Assembly: GCA_024529925.1 (NCBI GenBank)
Contig: JAFEUB010000909.1
Span: 425,001 to 489,000 of the forward strand
From: Ophthalmolycus amberensis
Lineage: Eukaryota; Chordata; Actinopteri; Perciformes; Zoarcidae
Length of the DNA stretch: 64,000 bases
Reading direction: 5' to 3'
The number at the start of each line of letters is the position of its first letter. Position 1 is the first letter of the stretch. The notes under the pieces were generated by a model. It did no database searches, had not been told where the DNA came from, and was given only the letters and a program-made list of their open reading frames with translations. A program made the position numbers and the translations under genes. Below are positions 36,022 through 48,224 of this stretch, in pieces.

Positions 36022-37221
36022 CTGAAAACAGTGAGAGCACATGTGTGTGAGTGAAGGACAGAGTAGCGCACCGGCATCACCCTGAGTCTGTATGTGCCTT
36101 AGACACAAACAGCAACACACGCAGACACATACACTACACTGTTAAAAAAAAGCATGCAATGTGAAACGAATCTGTGAAGGCAAAAATTATGAAATGGAAA
36201 AATATCACATGAATCAGCAGACCTGCCTGAGTGTGTGGCTTTCATTTTTGAGGCTTTTTGAGAGTTGAACAGATGTTTGCTGTGATTGGAGAACCACATG
36301 CATTATGGAGCATCTGCTTATCTATCTAGTCCACCGTCAGACACCCAACCTGACAAGTGTCTGGATGAATTATTTAACACTGGGAATAAATCTGACATAA
36401 TTCAGCAGCCGCATTCATCTGAATCCCCTGAAAGCTCTAGCGTGTGTGATGTGATTCTGTCACTACGGTTAGCATCGATGATGTAAGTATGAATAACATG
36501 CATAATCAGACTAAAGTACTTTTGGAACGGATCAATTAATCAGGAACAATTTTAACTGCCGCAGTCTTAGACGCAATAATTACATTATAATTATATGTAA
36601 TTACTTAATAATTACACTCATTAGATTGATTTTGTTCTGTCATGATATGATGCATTTTATTGCACATGTGTGATGCCTTTAAGTTTGAGTATTACAGTGT
36701 AAGAGAAGCTTGATCAAAACGCTACACAGAGACTCAAGAGGAGTCTTAATTACAAGTATTTTCATTTGCATTTGCACTGTGTATGAAATGTTTTAATTGC
36801 CGGAAAACCTTGCCAATCATAAATATATTCAACCATTTTCTCAACGCTGGTATAACTGTGCCATCCAGACCAAGAGCTGCAGTCATCTCAGTCAGCCAAG
36901 CGTCTGAGACTTATCTTCTCTAAACCTGTGGGCTGTCAAACTACATCAGTTTACTGCAGCTGAGGAACATTTTACAATCATACTCTTACAGAATACTCAG
37001 CGAGGACCACTCGGCCTACTCTATCTTTGATCACTGATACATTTCACTCAAATCGCACCTCAACATTAACAAAAGGAAGCACTTCCATCTGAGGTCAAAA
37101 CCTCAGAAACGTACAGAGAAAACTGGTTGTTTGGATGTGTATTTTTGTGTAAAACTGTCAGGCTGTTCTTGTTTGCCTTGGGACAAAATGCAAAACACAG
37201 TAGATTTGTTATGAGAGTCAC
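36022..37221 (-). other. trpm3: trpm3 intron, 1.2 kb
   Basis: This intron lies between the CCCG and YVRVSYD exons. AT-rich; around 36570-36620 it is dense in TAATTA motifs. I see no gene or mobile element. Confidence 0.75.
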
Positions 37222-37423
37222 CATGGCTTTGTTGGAGTGTCCTCCTCCCTGGAACTCAATGGTGCCGAATGCATCAGTGGGGCTGAGCTGTGTGTGTTTG
37301 CAGATCGACCACTTCTCCGACAGGCTGTCATTCTTAGCCAAACGCTCTGCCTTATCATTCTGACTCGTTGATATGCCCGGGGGCAAGCCCACATGCTGAC
37401 CTATCAGACGACCACAACAGCAC
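37222..37423 (-). CDS. trpm3: trpm3 exon, cysteine cluster to GGGHSNKAM
   Basis: This is a 202-nt exon with acceptor ctctcag|GTGCTG and donor GCCATG|gtgact. It begins with one base completing Arg, then encodes CCCGRLIGQHVGLPPGIS, a variable stretch around STSQNDKAERLAKNDSLSEK, and the strongly conserved HTQLSPTDAFGTIEFQGGGH followed by SNKAM. The DAFGTIEFQGG motif marks the start of the conserved TRPM N-terminal homology region. The middle (about residues 15-40 of the exon) differs most from remembered mammalian TRPM3, which fits a surface loop. The exon ends in phase 0 with ATG as its last codon; that Met is the start used by short TRPM3 isoforms beginning MYVRVS. Confidence 0.96.
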
Positions 37424-38645
37424 CTGAGAGGAGAAAGTAAACGTGCATGTGAGGCTACGTTCAAATTACAAGCGTGGCAAAATACAATATAATTAATCTC
37501 ATGTCACACAGATTCAACTTTCAGATTTTGCAGATTGGAAACTGAAATATATATATTTTCCAATCATGTGGCTAAGAAATGAACACAAACAGAAACACAC
37601 GCATACACTACATGTTATAAAAGTATTAAATTACTTTTATTTAGTACTTTAGTATTTTTTTATTTTAGTTATCCTTAATCGGTTACATGTCTGATCACAT
37701 GTTTCCACGTTATACTTCACTGCGCAGACCTGCAGAAGAAGAACCTCTCTCCCACAAAACGATATGGCGGTACATCATTGGCTATCAGACACTCATTATG
37801 TTTATTACCCGGCAGAAAATACTTTTTCTATATTAGTTCTGCTGAGGAATTGGCCGTCATGTGTCCCTCAGTCTAACTGTGATTCAATAAATTTCGAGTT
37901 ACAAAAAACGTCTTAACGATGTCGGTAATTGCAGATGAGCATTATCTGTAAAACATTATGTTTATTTACTTTACATGGAGCTCAAATTAATACTGAATTA
38001 TGTTAAATTATGTTCGCTGAATGAGTTTGTGTCTGTTTATGAGGCGTAATAAATCATAAGCTATCTTTTAGAAGGAGTAGATGTTTAGCGAACAGTTGCC
38101 TCGTCATCAGTCATTTAAAATGTAAATCTGACTTGTCAAACAGACTTTTCACAGTTCACTCAGTTCATCTGATGAATTCAATTTCTCCGTCAAACAGTAA
38201 CTTCGCACATCTTACTTTAGTTAATTTAACTTAGTTCACAGAAGAGCTGTCAAAGTTAAATATCAGCCGAAATGAAAAGTCTGCTTTAAGAGTCATACAA
38301 AGTCATGAACCCAAATCTGTCAATTTGAGAAATATGTTAACAGAGTCTGGCTCCAATAACTCTGATGTGTATTTTTGGATCAATGGGCAGTCCCCAACCC
38401 CCCCATGTGTGTGATATTAATTGGCTGCATGTGAGGCGTTTCAGGGCAGAGATCCGTTCACACTGATATCAGATATGAGTCACTTCAAACATTACTGTGA
38501 ACAGTTTAGGCAGAAAGATCAGATCTGGGGGGAGTGAGCAGTAAGACCTATCATGTGAACGTAACGTAGGATTGGTATAAAAACATAATCCTTCACAGAA
38601 AATAATCTTGAGAAGGCAGAGCCCGAAGAGAAGCTACTGTCGTGT

Positions 38646-38790
<145 letters not shown>

Positions 38791-39362
38791 TTGTGTGTGA
38801 CCGAGAGATGGTGAGAAAAAGCTTGAGAGCTGCGATAGTCGTGTGCTTAACAGTAAGAGGTGGGCAAAGACGAAGTGACAGCTTGTCATCTGACTTTCAT
38901 CTCCTGATTGGGAGGAGAGGAGGAGAAAGATCTGAAGGCCCCTGCAATATTTTATTGGCTCGGTCTCTTTTTGTTTTCTGCTCCCTGATGTTCTCCTCTC
39001 CTTCTCCCTTTCAGCAACTAGAGGAGTTAGCAGAATGACAGTTATATGAATTGTAGTATTCCTACCCGAGTACATGCTTATTCAGATGTACTGAATGCAG
39101 CTTTCATATTATGTATTTTAACCTTAAGAGGATGGAGTGGGAGCCCTGGGAGGAAAGGAAGTCAGGAGGCTTTGATCGTCACTTCACGTTACCGTCATTT
39201 CTTACCAAAGGTACTTTGCCTCCCTCTGCCGAATGCATCAACATGTGTTTATGACTAAAAAGAGAAAAGTTGATTTGATCTTGAGGAACATCTCTTTCCC
39301 CTCCTTCTGGCTTCCACACGCTTTCCTCAAGTTATGTTAATTCTGTTTATCTAACTATTTCC

Positions 39363-39364
39363 TG

Positions 39365-39396
<32 letters not shown>

Positions 39397-39397
39397 C

Positions 39398-39437
<40 letters not shown>
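39363..39437. repeat. GT microsatellite, about 75 bp
   Basis: A GT run with GC interruptions at 39371 and 39397-39399. Confidence 0.96.
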
Positions 39438-39438
<1 letters not shown>

Positions 39439-40110
39439 CCGGTACTGCAGGAATTAGACTTGTCTCTGTGAGTTTGTCACCCAAAGCAACAACATCAGCT
39501 GTGGTAAAGGCTTTGATAACGTCAGTGTGACAGTGATTTTGTGGAGCAGAATGAGAGAATGTTTGAGATAATGAGGGCTGAAGTGTCTCTCTCAAAACTA
39601 CATCACATTTTGTTCAAGTGCTCTTATCATTACAATCATGTCAAAGTATTATTATATATCCTCACTACTCTCACAGTTACACCCGTGGGCTCGATCTTGA
39701 GTGTTGCTTGAATTAACTTTTAAAATGATGAAAGAATGAACTGGCCTGGCCCTGAGTTTCACATTTGTCGTTTAAAAATGTGTAATGTCAGTATTTCAGC
39801 TCATTAGTGTTGAACATCTAACTGTGATGCAAATAGAGGCCAGCGTGATATTACTCTGAGGCATGTTTTAAAAGGTCAGTGGTGAAACAGGGCTCCTAAT
39901 CTGTGAGGTCACATTGGCTAACTCACTCATTAAGGTATTTTATAGCAAATAAATAAGCAGCTTAATCCTAAATACATATACTTCTTTCAGCTAAAAAATA
40001 CTTTCTTTATCCTTTGCTTCTTCCACAATTCAAAACAAAAACAACTATCTGGAACAAAGAACAATGTAATTCATATTTTTTCCATTTCCTTCACATACAT
40101 TATTACTTAC

Positions 40111-40190
40111 CTATGGGGGTCTTTGGCGCTCACTATGATATGAACACATTCTCTCTTGCTGAATACTCTTTCTATCCACGATTTCTGTGC
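40111..40190 (-). CDS. trpm3: trpm3 exon, N-terminal AQKSWIER segment
   Basis: This 80-nt exon is read from 40190 down. The acceptor is ctgcag|GCACAG and the donor CATAG|gtaagt. It encodes AQKSWIERVFSKRECVHIIV, then SAKDPH and two bases of an Arg codon completed by the next exon. It corresponds to the TRPM1/TRPM3 segment just before the cysteine cluster. It starts in phase 0, as expected if it follows an alternative first exon, as in mammalian long isoforms. It is the most 5' exon I could identify. There is no Met here, so translation must start in an upstream exon outside what I could find, or at a Met further downstream in short isoforms. I see VFSK and IVSA here where I remember AFYK and IPST in mammals. 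Confidence 0.93.
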
Positions 40191-40539
40191 CTGCAGAGAT
40201 GAAGACAGAAGAAATCAGTGAGTCTTTGACAAATACTGGAGCTGTGACCTGAGCCTGCAGGAGTGGCATCAGATAGACAGAAAGAAATCATGAGCAGGCT
40301 TGTATTTGACTCAGGAGTTCACCTGTAAAAGAAAGTGTTTTTTGTTTTTGTTTATCCTTCTGTCATGGTCTGAGGTTTGTTATAGAAAGACACAAAGACA
40401 ACAAAGACTCAGAGCGAGCCTGAGCTGTACCACAGGATTTAACATTAATACACATCTGCATAGGTGTCTCCACAGATACATGCATGAACACTTGTTACAT
40501 ATCAACAAGGATCAATATTTGCCAAGAGGCAATATGTTG

Positions 40540-41110
40540 CATGTTGTAAGAAATTTGAGTGTAGAACTGTGTGTTCAGAAGTTATAATAAAAGTGTTTAA
40601 TGATTCATATTTAAGAATTCATAATTAGTCATAATCATAAGTGTTTTGGAAATGCATAATTAAGATAAGCATAAAGGTGTTTTAGGATTAGTAGCTAGAT
40701 GTAGAATTCGTAAACATGAAGCTTTTGCCAAAAGTTGCAAAGTCTTATCTTTTATATGGAATGTATTACGTAAGAACGAAGGGACAGAGAGACTTTTAGA
40801 CAGGCGATTACAGAGGGCACCTGGGACCTGGGAGTTAGCCAATAGGAATTGTGATGGACAAAAGGGGAGGGGTTTCAAACCGGATGTGGGTGGTTTATTT
40901 TAAGTCTTTTTTCTCTGTCTTGGTCTGGCTCTCAGCGGAGAGACATGTTTTGACGGGCTGAAGAGCTAAAGATGAGTTTTTTTGCGCGAGGGTTTTCTTT
41001 TGTTTAAATATTCCATAGAAGTAGTGTACTTCACTGTATAATTGTATTTGCTTCAGTAGGATTAAATTCCTTTTAATTGTGAACCAGTTTTGGTAGATTT
41101 ATTATCGCAG
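40540..41110 (+). mobile_element. Possible solo LTR
   Basis: A block of about 570 bp has an LTR-like order of signals: CCAAT at 40840, a TTTATTTTAAG TATA-like box at 40895, then a TCTCAGCGGAGAGAC start-like segment, TGTTTAAATATTCC, and AATTCCTTTTAATTGTGAACC near the end. No flanking target duplication or TG...CA boundary could be proven, and no gag-pol sequence is nearby. It could also be unrelated intronic DNA. Confidence 0.35.
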
Positions 41111-42299
41111 CGTCTCTACTGTAAACTGCAGTTAGACCATGCGCTCCGGCCTCCTCTCTGTGGGGTGAAATCCAGCCCCCCACAATGTACCCTTCTTAGA
41201 GCCAATAAGAAAGGAAACTATCCAGAGCTTTATGATAAATGTCTGCTTGTTGTATTTAAAGGGGCACTATACTACAAATGGCAGGAGACTTGGTAGCCTA
41301 AGTGTCCCTTCTCTGTTTGTTTGATATATTTTAGTTGCTTGCTCAGACTTGTCCTTTATTGGGCAGTTAAAAAGAGCAGTACACTAAAGGGCAGGAATGG
41401 GCATGGGTTTTTAGCTTAAAAGAAAATAAAGTACTGTGCAGCGAAGTCAGTTTTAAAATGTCACCTACTGTACCGTTAAGAAACTGGTTTCTTTAGGTTT
41501 GACAAGAGGAAATACATCAACTACAGTTATTTCTACAAACCATTTGAAGATCACACATAGTTAAGGTACTGGTACAATAACGTGAACGGCCAGAAAAGAC
41601 CACATACTAAATGACTAAGCAAATGAAAAGACAGCACACTGAGGATTGGTAGACTATTATTAGATTTGCTTCGATAGGAAACCACCAAAATCCTGGAGAA
41701 CACAAACTCTAACATGTTAATTTGGGCAAAATAAAAACGGATTAATCAAAAACACAGTTTGCTTGTGTCATTCATACTGAAATCATTGCTTATAAGCGTA
41801 AAAAACACAGGAGGTATTCTAAATTCGGAATGGATGGTGGATGGAGCTGTGACATTTCATCTCCTTACTGCCAACAGACCCAGACTGGAACAGACTTGGT
41901 GCAACTTGATCCATCAGTCATCACGCCTAAATCAAATGGTATGTGTCCCTCCATAACAGTTGTTTTCTCACTCTGTATTACGTGCCTTTTCCTGTTGTTG
42001 TATGTTCATTACCTGTGGAAATAAATGTAAGTTTAAGCTGTGTGTTACATAAAGTATGATGTACATTTTCTGTTTCTGTGATTAGGAGAACGTCACTCTC
42101 TGCCATTTACAACTTTCTGGTCAGCGCTTTGTGGTTCAAAGGTAACACTTCCTGGGACGACACCAGCATTCCAGGAAGTGGACTATGTCTGTGTCAGATT
42201 TTGTACGGACGGAGCACCACACAAGGGTCCAGAATAGGACCAAATGTTACAACGGGACAGTCACAGAACACAACAGACATGGAGACAAAAGGACAGAGC

Positions 42300-42645
42300 T
42301 TTTTTTTTTTTTTGCTTTTGATTATGGGAGAGCTGCCCCGGCTCTTTTCCCAGCCAACAGAGCTGAGAGCTGCTTGTACTAGGCTTTCCCCACCGCCACG
42401 GCTACAACAACACACGCCGCATCCGCCTGACTGGCCCTGTCACACCACGGCACGCCAAAACCCACCGCAACTGGCCACAAACAGGCTCGGCCTACACACA
42501 GGCCCACTTACCCTAACACCAGACTTCCCACGATTAACCATTACTCTGGGGGGCTGGGGGGCTGCTTTTAGAGCTCACCCTGGCCACTATGACTCAGCGG
42601 GCCACAGAAACGCCCCCAGCCCCATTCTTTCCCCGACATGCTAGA
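42300..42645 (-). other. GC-rich block next to poly-T
   Basis: A 14-nt T run (42300-42313) borders about 330 bp of C-rich, GC-rich sequence on the plus strand, unlike its AT-rich surroundings. Read on the minus strand this is a G-rich body followed by poly-A, the layout of a retroposed copy. No product is recognised and no clear flanking duplication was found. An open frame of 188 codons runs through on the plus strand (42078-42644), but its Pro/Thr/His-rich composition looks incidental. Confidence 0.4.
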
Positions 42646-44816
42646 ACTGTGTATTCATCCGCCAGCTCAACCTGGGACAAAACTAGATCCGCTCAATGGT
42701 AGCAACTGTAGTTTTTTAGCATTGACAGGGCTAAACAGTCACGAAACACAAAAAGTCTTTTATGTTCTCTAATCGAACCCTTAAAAGAGGGATCACAGTA
42801 GTTTCACCCAAGAAAAAAATATGTACTTCACTTTACAATCAATCATTTGTGCTGCTTCAATTCTGCTTTTCCTTCTTTTCTGTATATGGTGTGCACATGT
42901 TTTCACTCACTCTCACTCTCACTCTCACTCTTCCTCTCACGCTCTCTAGTGCTGCTTATGAGATTTGTCATGGTATGATGAGATGGCACATGGCCTGCAC
43001 CCCATTGTGTAATTAAGATTCATCACTGGGACACACACACACACACACACCAGCCGTGGGTTTGTGTGAGTGTATAAAGAGAGACTGTGGAGCAAGTGAG
43101 CAGCATCTGACAGCCTGTTCGGGGTCTTGACTCCATAACAATCAAATTCCTCCACCTCCTCCTTGTCCTCTCTTCCCCCGTCTTTACTGTTGTATCTCCT
43201 CCTTCTTAATGGCACTGGCAGGGAGCTGAATTGGGAACCATATCCAATCAACAGCCCAATCCCTTTACACTCTCCTATTTCCTCTCCCCTTTTTTCACTT
43301 TTCCTTTTTACAAATATGATTGACTCAGCTTTTATGAAGACATATAGCTTGTATCGCTTTTATATGAGAATGTTTTTTTAAATATTAAAATATCAGTTTT
43401 CTTGACAATAATTTATTCAAAACTGATTTAACATTTAACAATGGCGATACACTGTACTTACTGTCAAGATACCCAGATAATCTTCATTTCATGTTCCGGT
43501 ACATCTATTCCAAAAAGGGATGAAATCTAAATCATCACCTTTCCTCTTGTGCTTTATCTTCCCCTCTCTGTACAACTCTTCAAGTGCATTACATTGCATT
43601 TTGTTTTATTGCCATCTCAGTGATATAAGAGACACAACTGCTTCCCTTTTTACAGTGCATTTTGATTTCCTCTTCGTCACACATCAAGAATGATATTCTA
43701 ACTCAGATTATCAAATCTTTTAACAATCAATGTCAGCAGACAGTGAACACGTTCAAGATAAATTGGGATGGTCCAGGACGAGGACACTTTTTTGGGTGAT
43801 TTAAATGTATCTTTTTGTAATACTTACATCAAAAAAAGTTTTCATATGACAAATTTGAAATTGAAAAACAAACAACCTTCCATTTGTGGTACAATTAGAT
43901 GGTATTGCATTGTTGCTGTACTTTCAATCGTTCATCTTGAAAATAAAGAGATGAAATAAGACAAACATAAAGACCAGAGATAGTTATGTTAGAAAATAGA
44001 CATTTTCTCAGATGCAGCACTCACATACATACATGTGTCGGAGTGTACTACCACTGACACTAACACTCTGAATAAACTCCTTTATCTTAAACACAAAACA
44101 CTGCATGACGTAAAAAAGTAGTAACAAATAAAAAGTGGTAAAAACTGATTGATTTCCACAAATGGAGAAATATTGAGTAAAATTCAAATAGAAAAATAAA
44201 CAACTACCAAAAATCTGCCGTGGTGAAAAATCTTGAAGTCGTTAAAAGGTTTATCAAACCAAAACTGTGACACAAGTCTGGTTTTCATGACTCACCTGTA
44301 TTATGTGATGGGCTGCATTGTTGTGGCATTCCCTTCAAAAGCATGATTAAATGTAGTGTTAGCGGCTTAAAATTGAGATCACTTAACGAAACTGATCAGC
44401 GCTACCTTGATCAGGCCACCTCTCAGTCAACTGGCAACTGGTCGTCTCTGGGACTATTAGCACTGCTGGTATGTGTGTGCTAGAGTGTGTGCGTGTGCAC
44501 GAGAGTGTGCGTGTTCATGGTGCTGAATGTACACAGCAAGAGAGCCCTGAAACACCAGCAAATACGGTAGTCTTTGCCTATGTCTGTGCGTACGAGCTAA
44601 GAAATTAATTTAAAAAAGATCTCATATCATGACACTGCTGGTTACTATCTTTAGGTAGTGTAACAATAACGTCTGTCCCCTCCACAATACGGAAAGGTCG
44701 TTAGTCTCTTCTAGAAACAATGTGCCAAGAGAATTACCTGCCGTGGTCCACTTTTCACAAGCACCTCACCTGATTTAGATTGAAATTAAAGGTGGACTGT
44801 CAGGCTCTGAGTTGGA

Positions 44817-44840
44817 CTGTGTGTGTGTGTGTGTGTGTGT

Positions 44841-44881
<41 letters not shown>

Positions 44882-44895
44882 GGAGAGAGAGAGAG
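44817..44895. repeat. GT microsatellite followed by GA
   Basis: About 31 GT units with one CT interruption, then GAGAGAGAGAG. A smaller CA run is at 45027-45050. Confidence 0.95.
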
Positions 44896-45470
44896 CTTCA
44901 TCTACTTCAGCCACATTTCTGTCAGAGATCAAGACCAAAGAGGGAGTCTGAATGGCAAGAGAGCCTATTAGGTGGAGCGATGTGTCATTCACATAGCCTG
45001 CTCACCGTCCTTATTTTGTCCTCCATGACACACACACACACACACACAAACTCGTGTACGTGAGTTTTTGCTGTTGCATTTGCAGTTTTCCTGCTGTTTT
45101 TTTTACAGCACAAGGGCACTTTCCTATCTGTTTTCATCAAAGGGATTAACGGACCTGTTCATAATACAGACCAGGTTTAAATAGCTGGAGCAGCGGGGGA
45201 CACTGGCACATAAGACTGTAATCTGAACTAAATGAAGTCTAGCAATACAAAAGCTGGAAAACCACAGAAATTTAAGAGAATGTACTTTCCAAAAAATGTA
45301 ATCCTTTTTAATTCAAAACACACATACACCAACAACAAAATGTGAATGACAGCGAATGCCCCAGATTCGGTGTGAATGAAAGCAAATTTATTAAAAGTAA
45401 TGAAAGACTCAGAGTGCTTAAGGAGTGCACCTGAGTCAAGGCAGTCCAGATGCTACAAGGCACCAGAGCC

Positions 45471-45471
<1 letters not shown>

Positions 45472-45509
<38 letters not shown>

Positions 45510-45524
45510 TGTGTGTGTGTGTGC
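45472..45524. repeat. GT microsatellite
   Basis: About 26 GT units with one extra G, ending in GCACAC. Confidence 0.95.
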
Positions 45525-45599
45525 ACACATTATAAACTACACACAGACAAACAAACACACACACACAAATAAACGCATACATATGAGCAAGCAGTGAGG

Positions 45600-46105
45600 A
45601 TGGTAAGGTCCTACATTTCTACTTACTTAAATACATCTCTGATCTGCTGCTACCTTATGAACCATCCCGACCCCTCAGGTCGTCTGGGACCGGCCTACTT
45701 TCTGTTCCCAGAGTCAGAACTAAACATGGAGAAGCAGCGTTCAGTTTTTCTGCTCCACATATCTGGAACAAAGTCCCAGAAAGCTGCAGGTCTGCTGAGA
45801 CCCTCAGCTCATTTAAATCAAGATTGAAGACTTTTCTGTTTGCTGCTGCCTTTAATTGAACCACATTCAATTAATATATTAATCAATTTCCTGCATTTCT
45901 GCATTTTACTACTGTATTTTATTTGTTGTTGTTTTTTTGTTTTTTTGTTTTTTAATGTTTTAATGCAATGAATGTTCTTAATTGTTTTTAAATCTCCTTT
46001 TCTTCTGCCTTATGTTTTGATGCTTTTAATGGTTTTATGTGAAGCACTTTGAATTACCTTGTTGTTGAAATGTGCTGTACAAATAAACTTGCCTTGCCTT
46101 GCCTT
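45600..46105 (+). mobile_element. L2-type LINE, 5'-truncated 3' end
   Basis: The plus strand carries decayed ORF2 C-terminal coding sequence: phrases equivalent to SGRLGPAYF, ISGTKSQKAAG, LRPSAHLNQD and, after a frameshift, RLKTFLFAAAFN-type residues near 45820-45858. The 3' UTR ends TGTGAAGCACTTTGAATTAC, then GTGCTGTACAAATAAACTTG and CCTTG repeats. This terminus is characteristic of teleost L2 elements. The copy is 5'-truncated and frameshifted, and it lies antisense to trpm3. Confidence 0.85.
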
Positions 46106-48113
46106 ACTTATTCCCTAGATTGTTGCCTGGGAGGTGCACACAAAAATGCACACTAACAGACTTGTGGTGAAATACATATATATTTTATATATATTTTAGA
46201 GGAAACATACAAGCAGGAGGACACCTTTGTTTTGTTGATTTTACACTATAGTTGCCCTATAAAACACCCTCTTCTATGTCTGCTAAAACTCTACTATCAT
46301 GTTAATAGTCTCAGCAATTTCAGTTCATGGAAGCAGATTATGGTAACAGCACAACGTCAGCAAATAAAATGTCTTTTTTAGCCATTCAGAAAGTGTGGAC
46401 AGTACTGCTGCAAGCCTTTATTTGTCTTGCTAATGATAGCAAGCATTTCTAACAATATGTTGATGGCCAAAGCAGATCAGATCAATCTCTTGTGACCAAC
46501 TGAATCTACTGTTTATTTAGAACTACTGAGCAACATATCTGTTATGTCTACAAAAGTGCAATCAGACGCATCAGAGTGGAAGGATATTGTTTAACACATG
46601 GCCTGCCAATGCATAAACACTGGTAGAAGAAAGTTTCTGCTGCCACATGCAAGCAAACAACATGCACTGAAATGCAGCTTCCTTATGATATTGATATGTA
46701 GTAAAGTACTTTTTTTGCCAGAGAAGTAAAAACTTAAAAACGTAACCTCCAAAGCAGGCTTTACAGTAACAATGGAGCCCTACTGTATGCGACCAATTTA
46801 CATAAACTACAATCAACGCTCCCACTGCTCTACCAAAAAATCGACTTGGTCCGTATCGCAGGTTACCCAGCATCCTTTGTGCAACGAATCAGTTGCTTCC
46901 CAAACGCAATGGGAGAGGATTGTATTGCCAGTCTGGTCGTGTACAGTGGGGTTACAACGTTAAAGTTTGCACTAAGAAAGAAACATCTGTTACTGGTAAG
47001 AGACGAGTTAATTGTTATCATAATAGCATTTGGATGAGCGACAGAAAAACACAATATATTGAGGTACAGGTTTCAGTGTGAAAGCGTCTCTTTTCTGGCG
47101 CATGCTGAACATTGTACACACAAAGAAGCCGTCTGTCTTGATGTGCGTGTTCTCTCCTTTACAACAGGATTATTAGACATCAGCGGGTTAATTGCTGTGA
47201 ACTGCTGCAATTTGTAAAATGAGTATGAACTCTGACGCATATTACATTTTGTGTAAGTGATGTTCCTCGACACAGATAAACACATGTACCCCCTAATGGA
47301 TGAGATGAGCATCTCAGCAGAGGTCATTCGGTCTGTCCTCTCCCATCGCCGAGGACGTGATCGTGACACTTTTATGCAATGAAGAAATCCAGATGTAACA
47401 GTTTGGGATGTGTGAGCTGGTTAAAATATGGAAATGGCAAACGAAGAAGCAGATGCAGAACTGTTGAACAGAGAACACATGGTACTCTATCAGTTCAGAC
47501 TTGAGCAAATCTGAAGCCCTACAAATGGCATTACTGACTGGTCAGTCTACAACCCGACAGGCACTCTTGGCCTCAGGTTGGCGAGAGCAGACTTGACCTG
47601 AATTGCACTTAAGTTAAAATACATCCAGCACAGTCATTTCACCTTCCATCTCTATTACACTCATCTTCTCTTAATGTCACACTAAGTGCCTTTGTCCATC
47701 TCTGTTTATCCCTTCTCTCTTATTTGTCTTTCTCCTTTATCAAGTCCATTTGTAACCCCATAGAACAGCAGCCAGGAGCGAACCATGCGCACCATGTAAC
47801 CCACGAGATGGGCAATATTATGAACAATGACCTTCACAAGGTAGCCATCTTGGGTAAGGCTATGCATTGGTAAACAACGCAAGATTGTAACTCAGTGCTT
47901 ATTCCAGACCTGCAAAGGCCAATGCCCGCACCATGTAGTTACTGCTTGCATTAAGGATGAGGTCATTGCCTTTAAATGCAATCTTGTCAAGGAGAAGAAC
48001 CACTTATGCAAGTGAAATAGCACTCACTGACTTGAACACACGCAAACAGTGAGTTTATCTTCCTGGAGGATAGCTGGCAGGCATGAGTATTGGCCACACA
48101 CACACATTCATGC

Positions 48114-48187
48114 TCTCTCTCTGTCTGTGTCTCTGTCTCTGTCTCTCTCTCTCTGTCTGTTTGTCTCTGTCTCTCTCTCTCTGTCTG

Positions 48188-48219
<32 letters not shown>

Positions 48220-48224
48220 TCTGA
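48114..48224. repeat. TCTCTG/TC minisatellite
   Basis: CTCTCTCTGTCTGTGTCTCT-type units repeat across about 110 bp, ending in a pure TC run. There are two near-identical 50-bp halves. Confidence 0.93.

Noticed and set aside
42078..42644. 188-codon plus-strand open frame as a gene
   Set aside because: Composition (Pro, Thr, His runs; Phe run from the T-tract) and lack of any recognisable motif suggest a by-product of GC-rich sequence.
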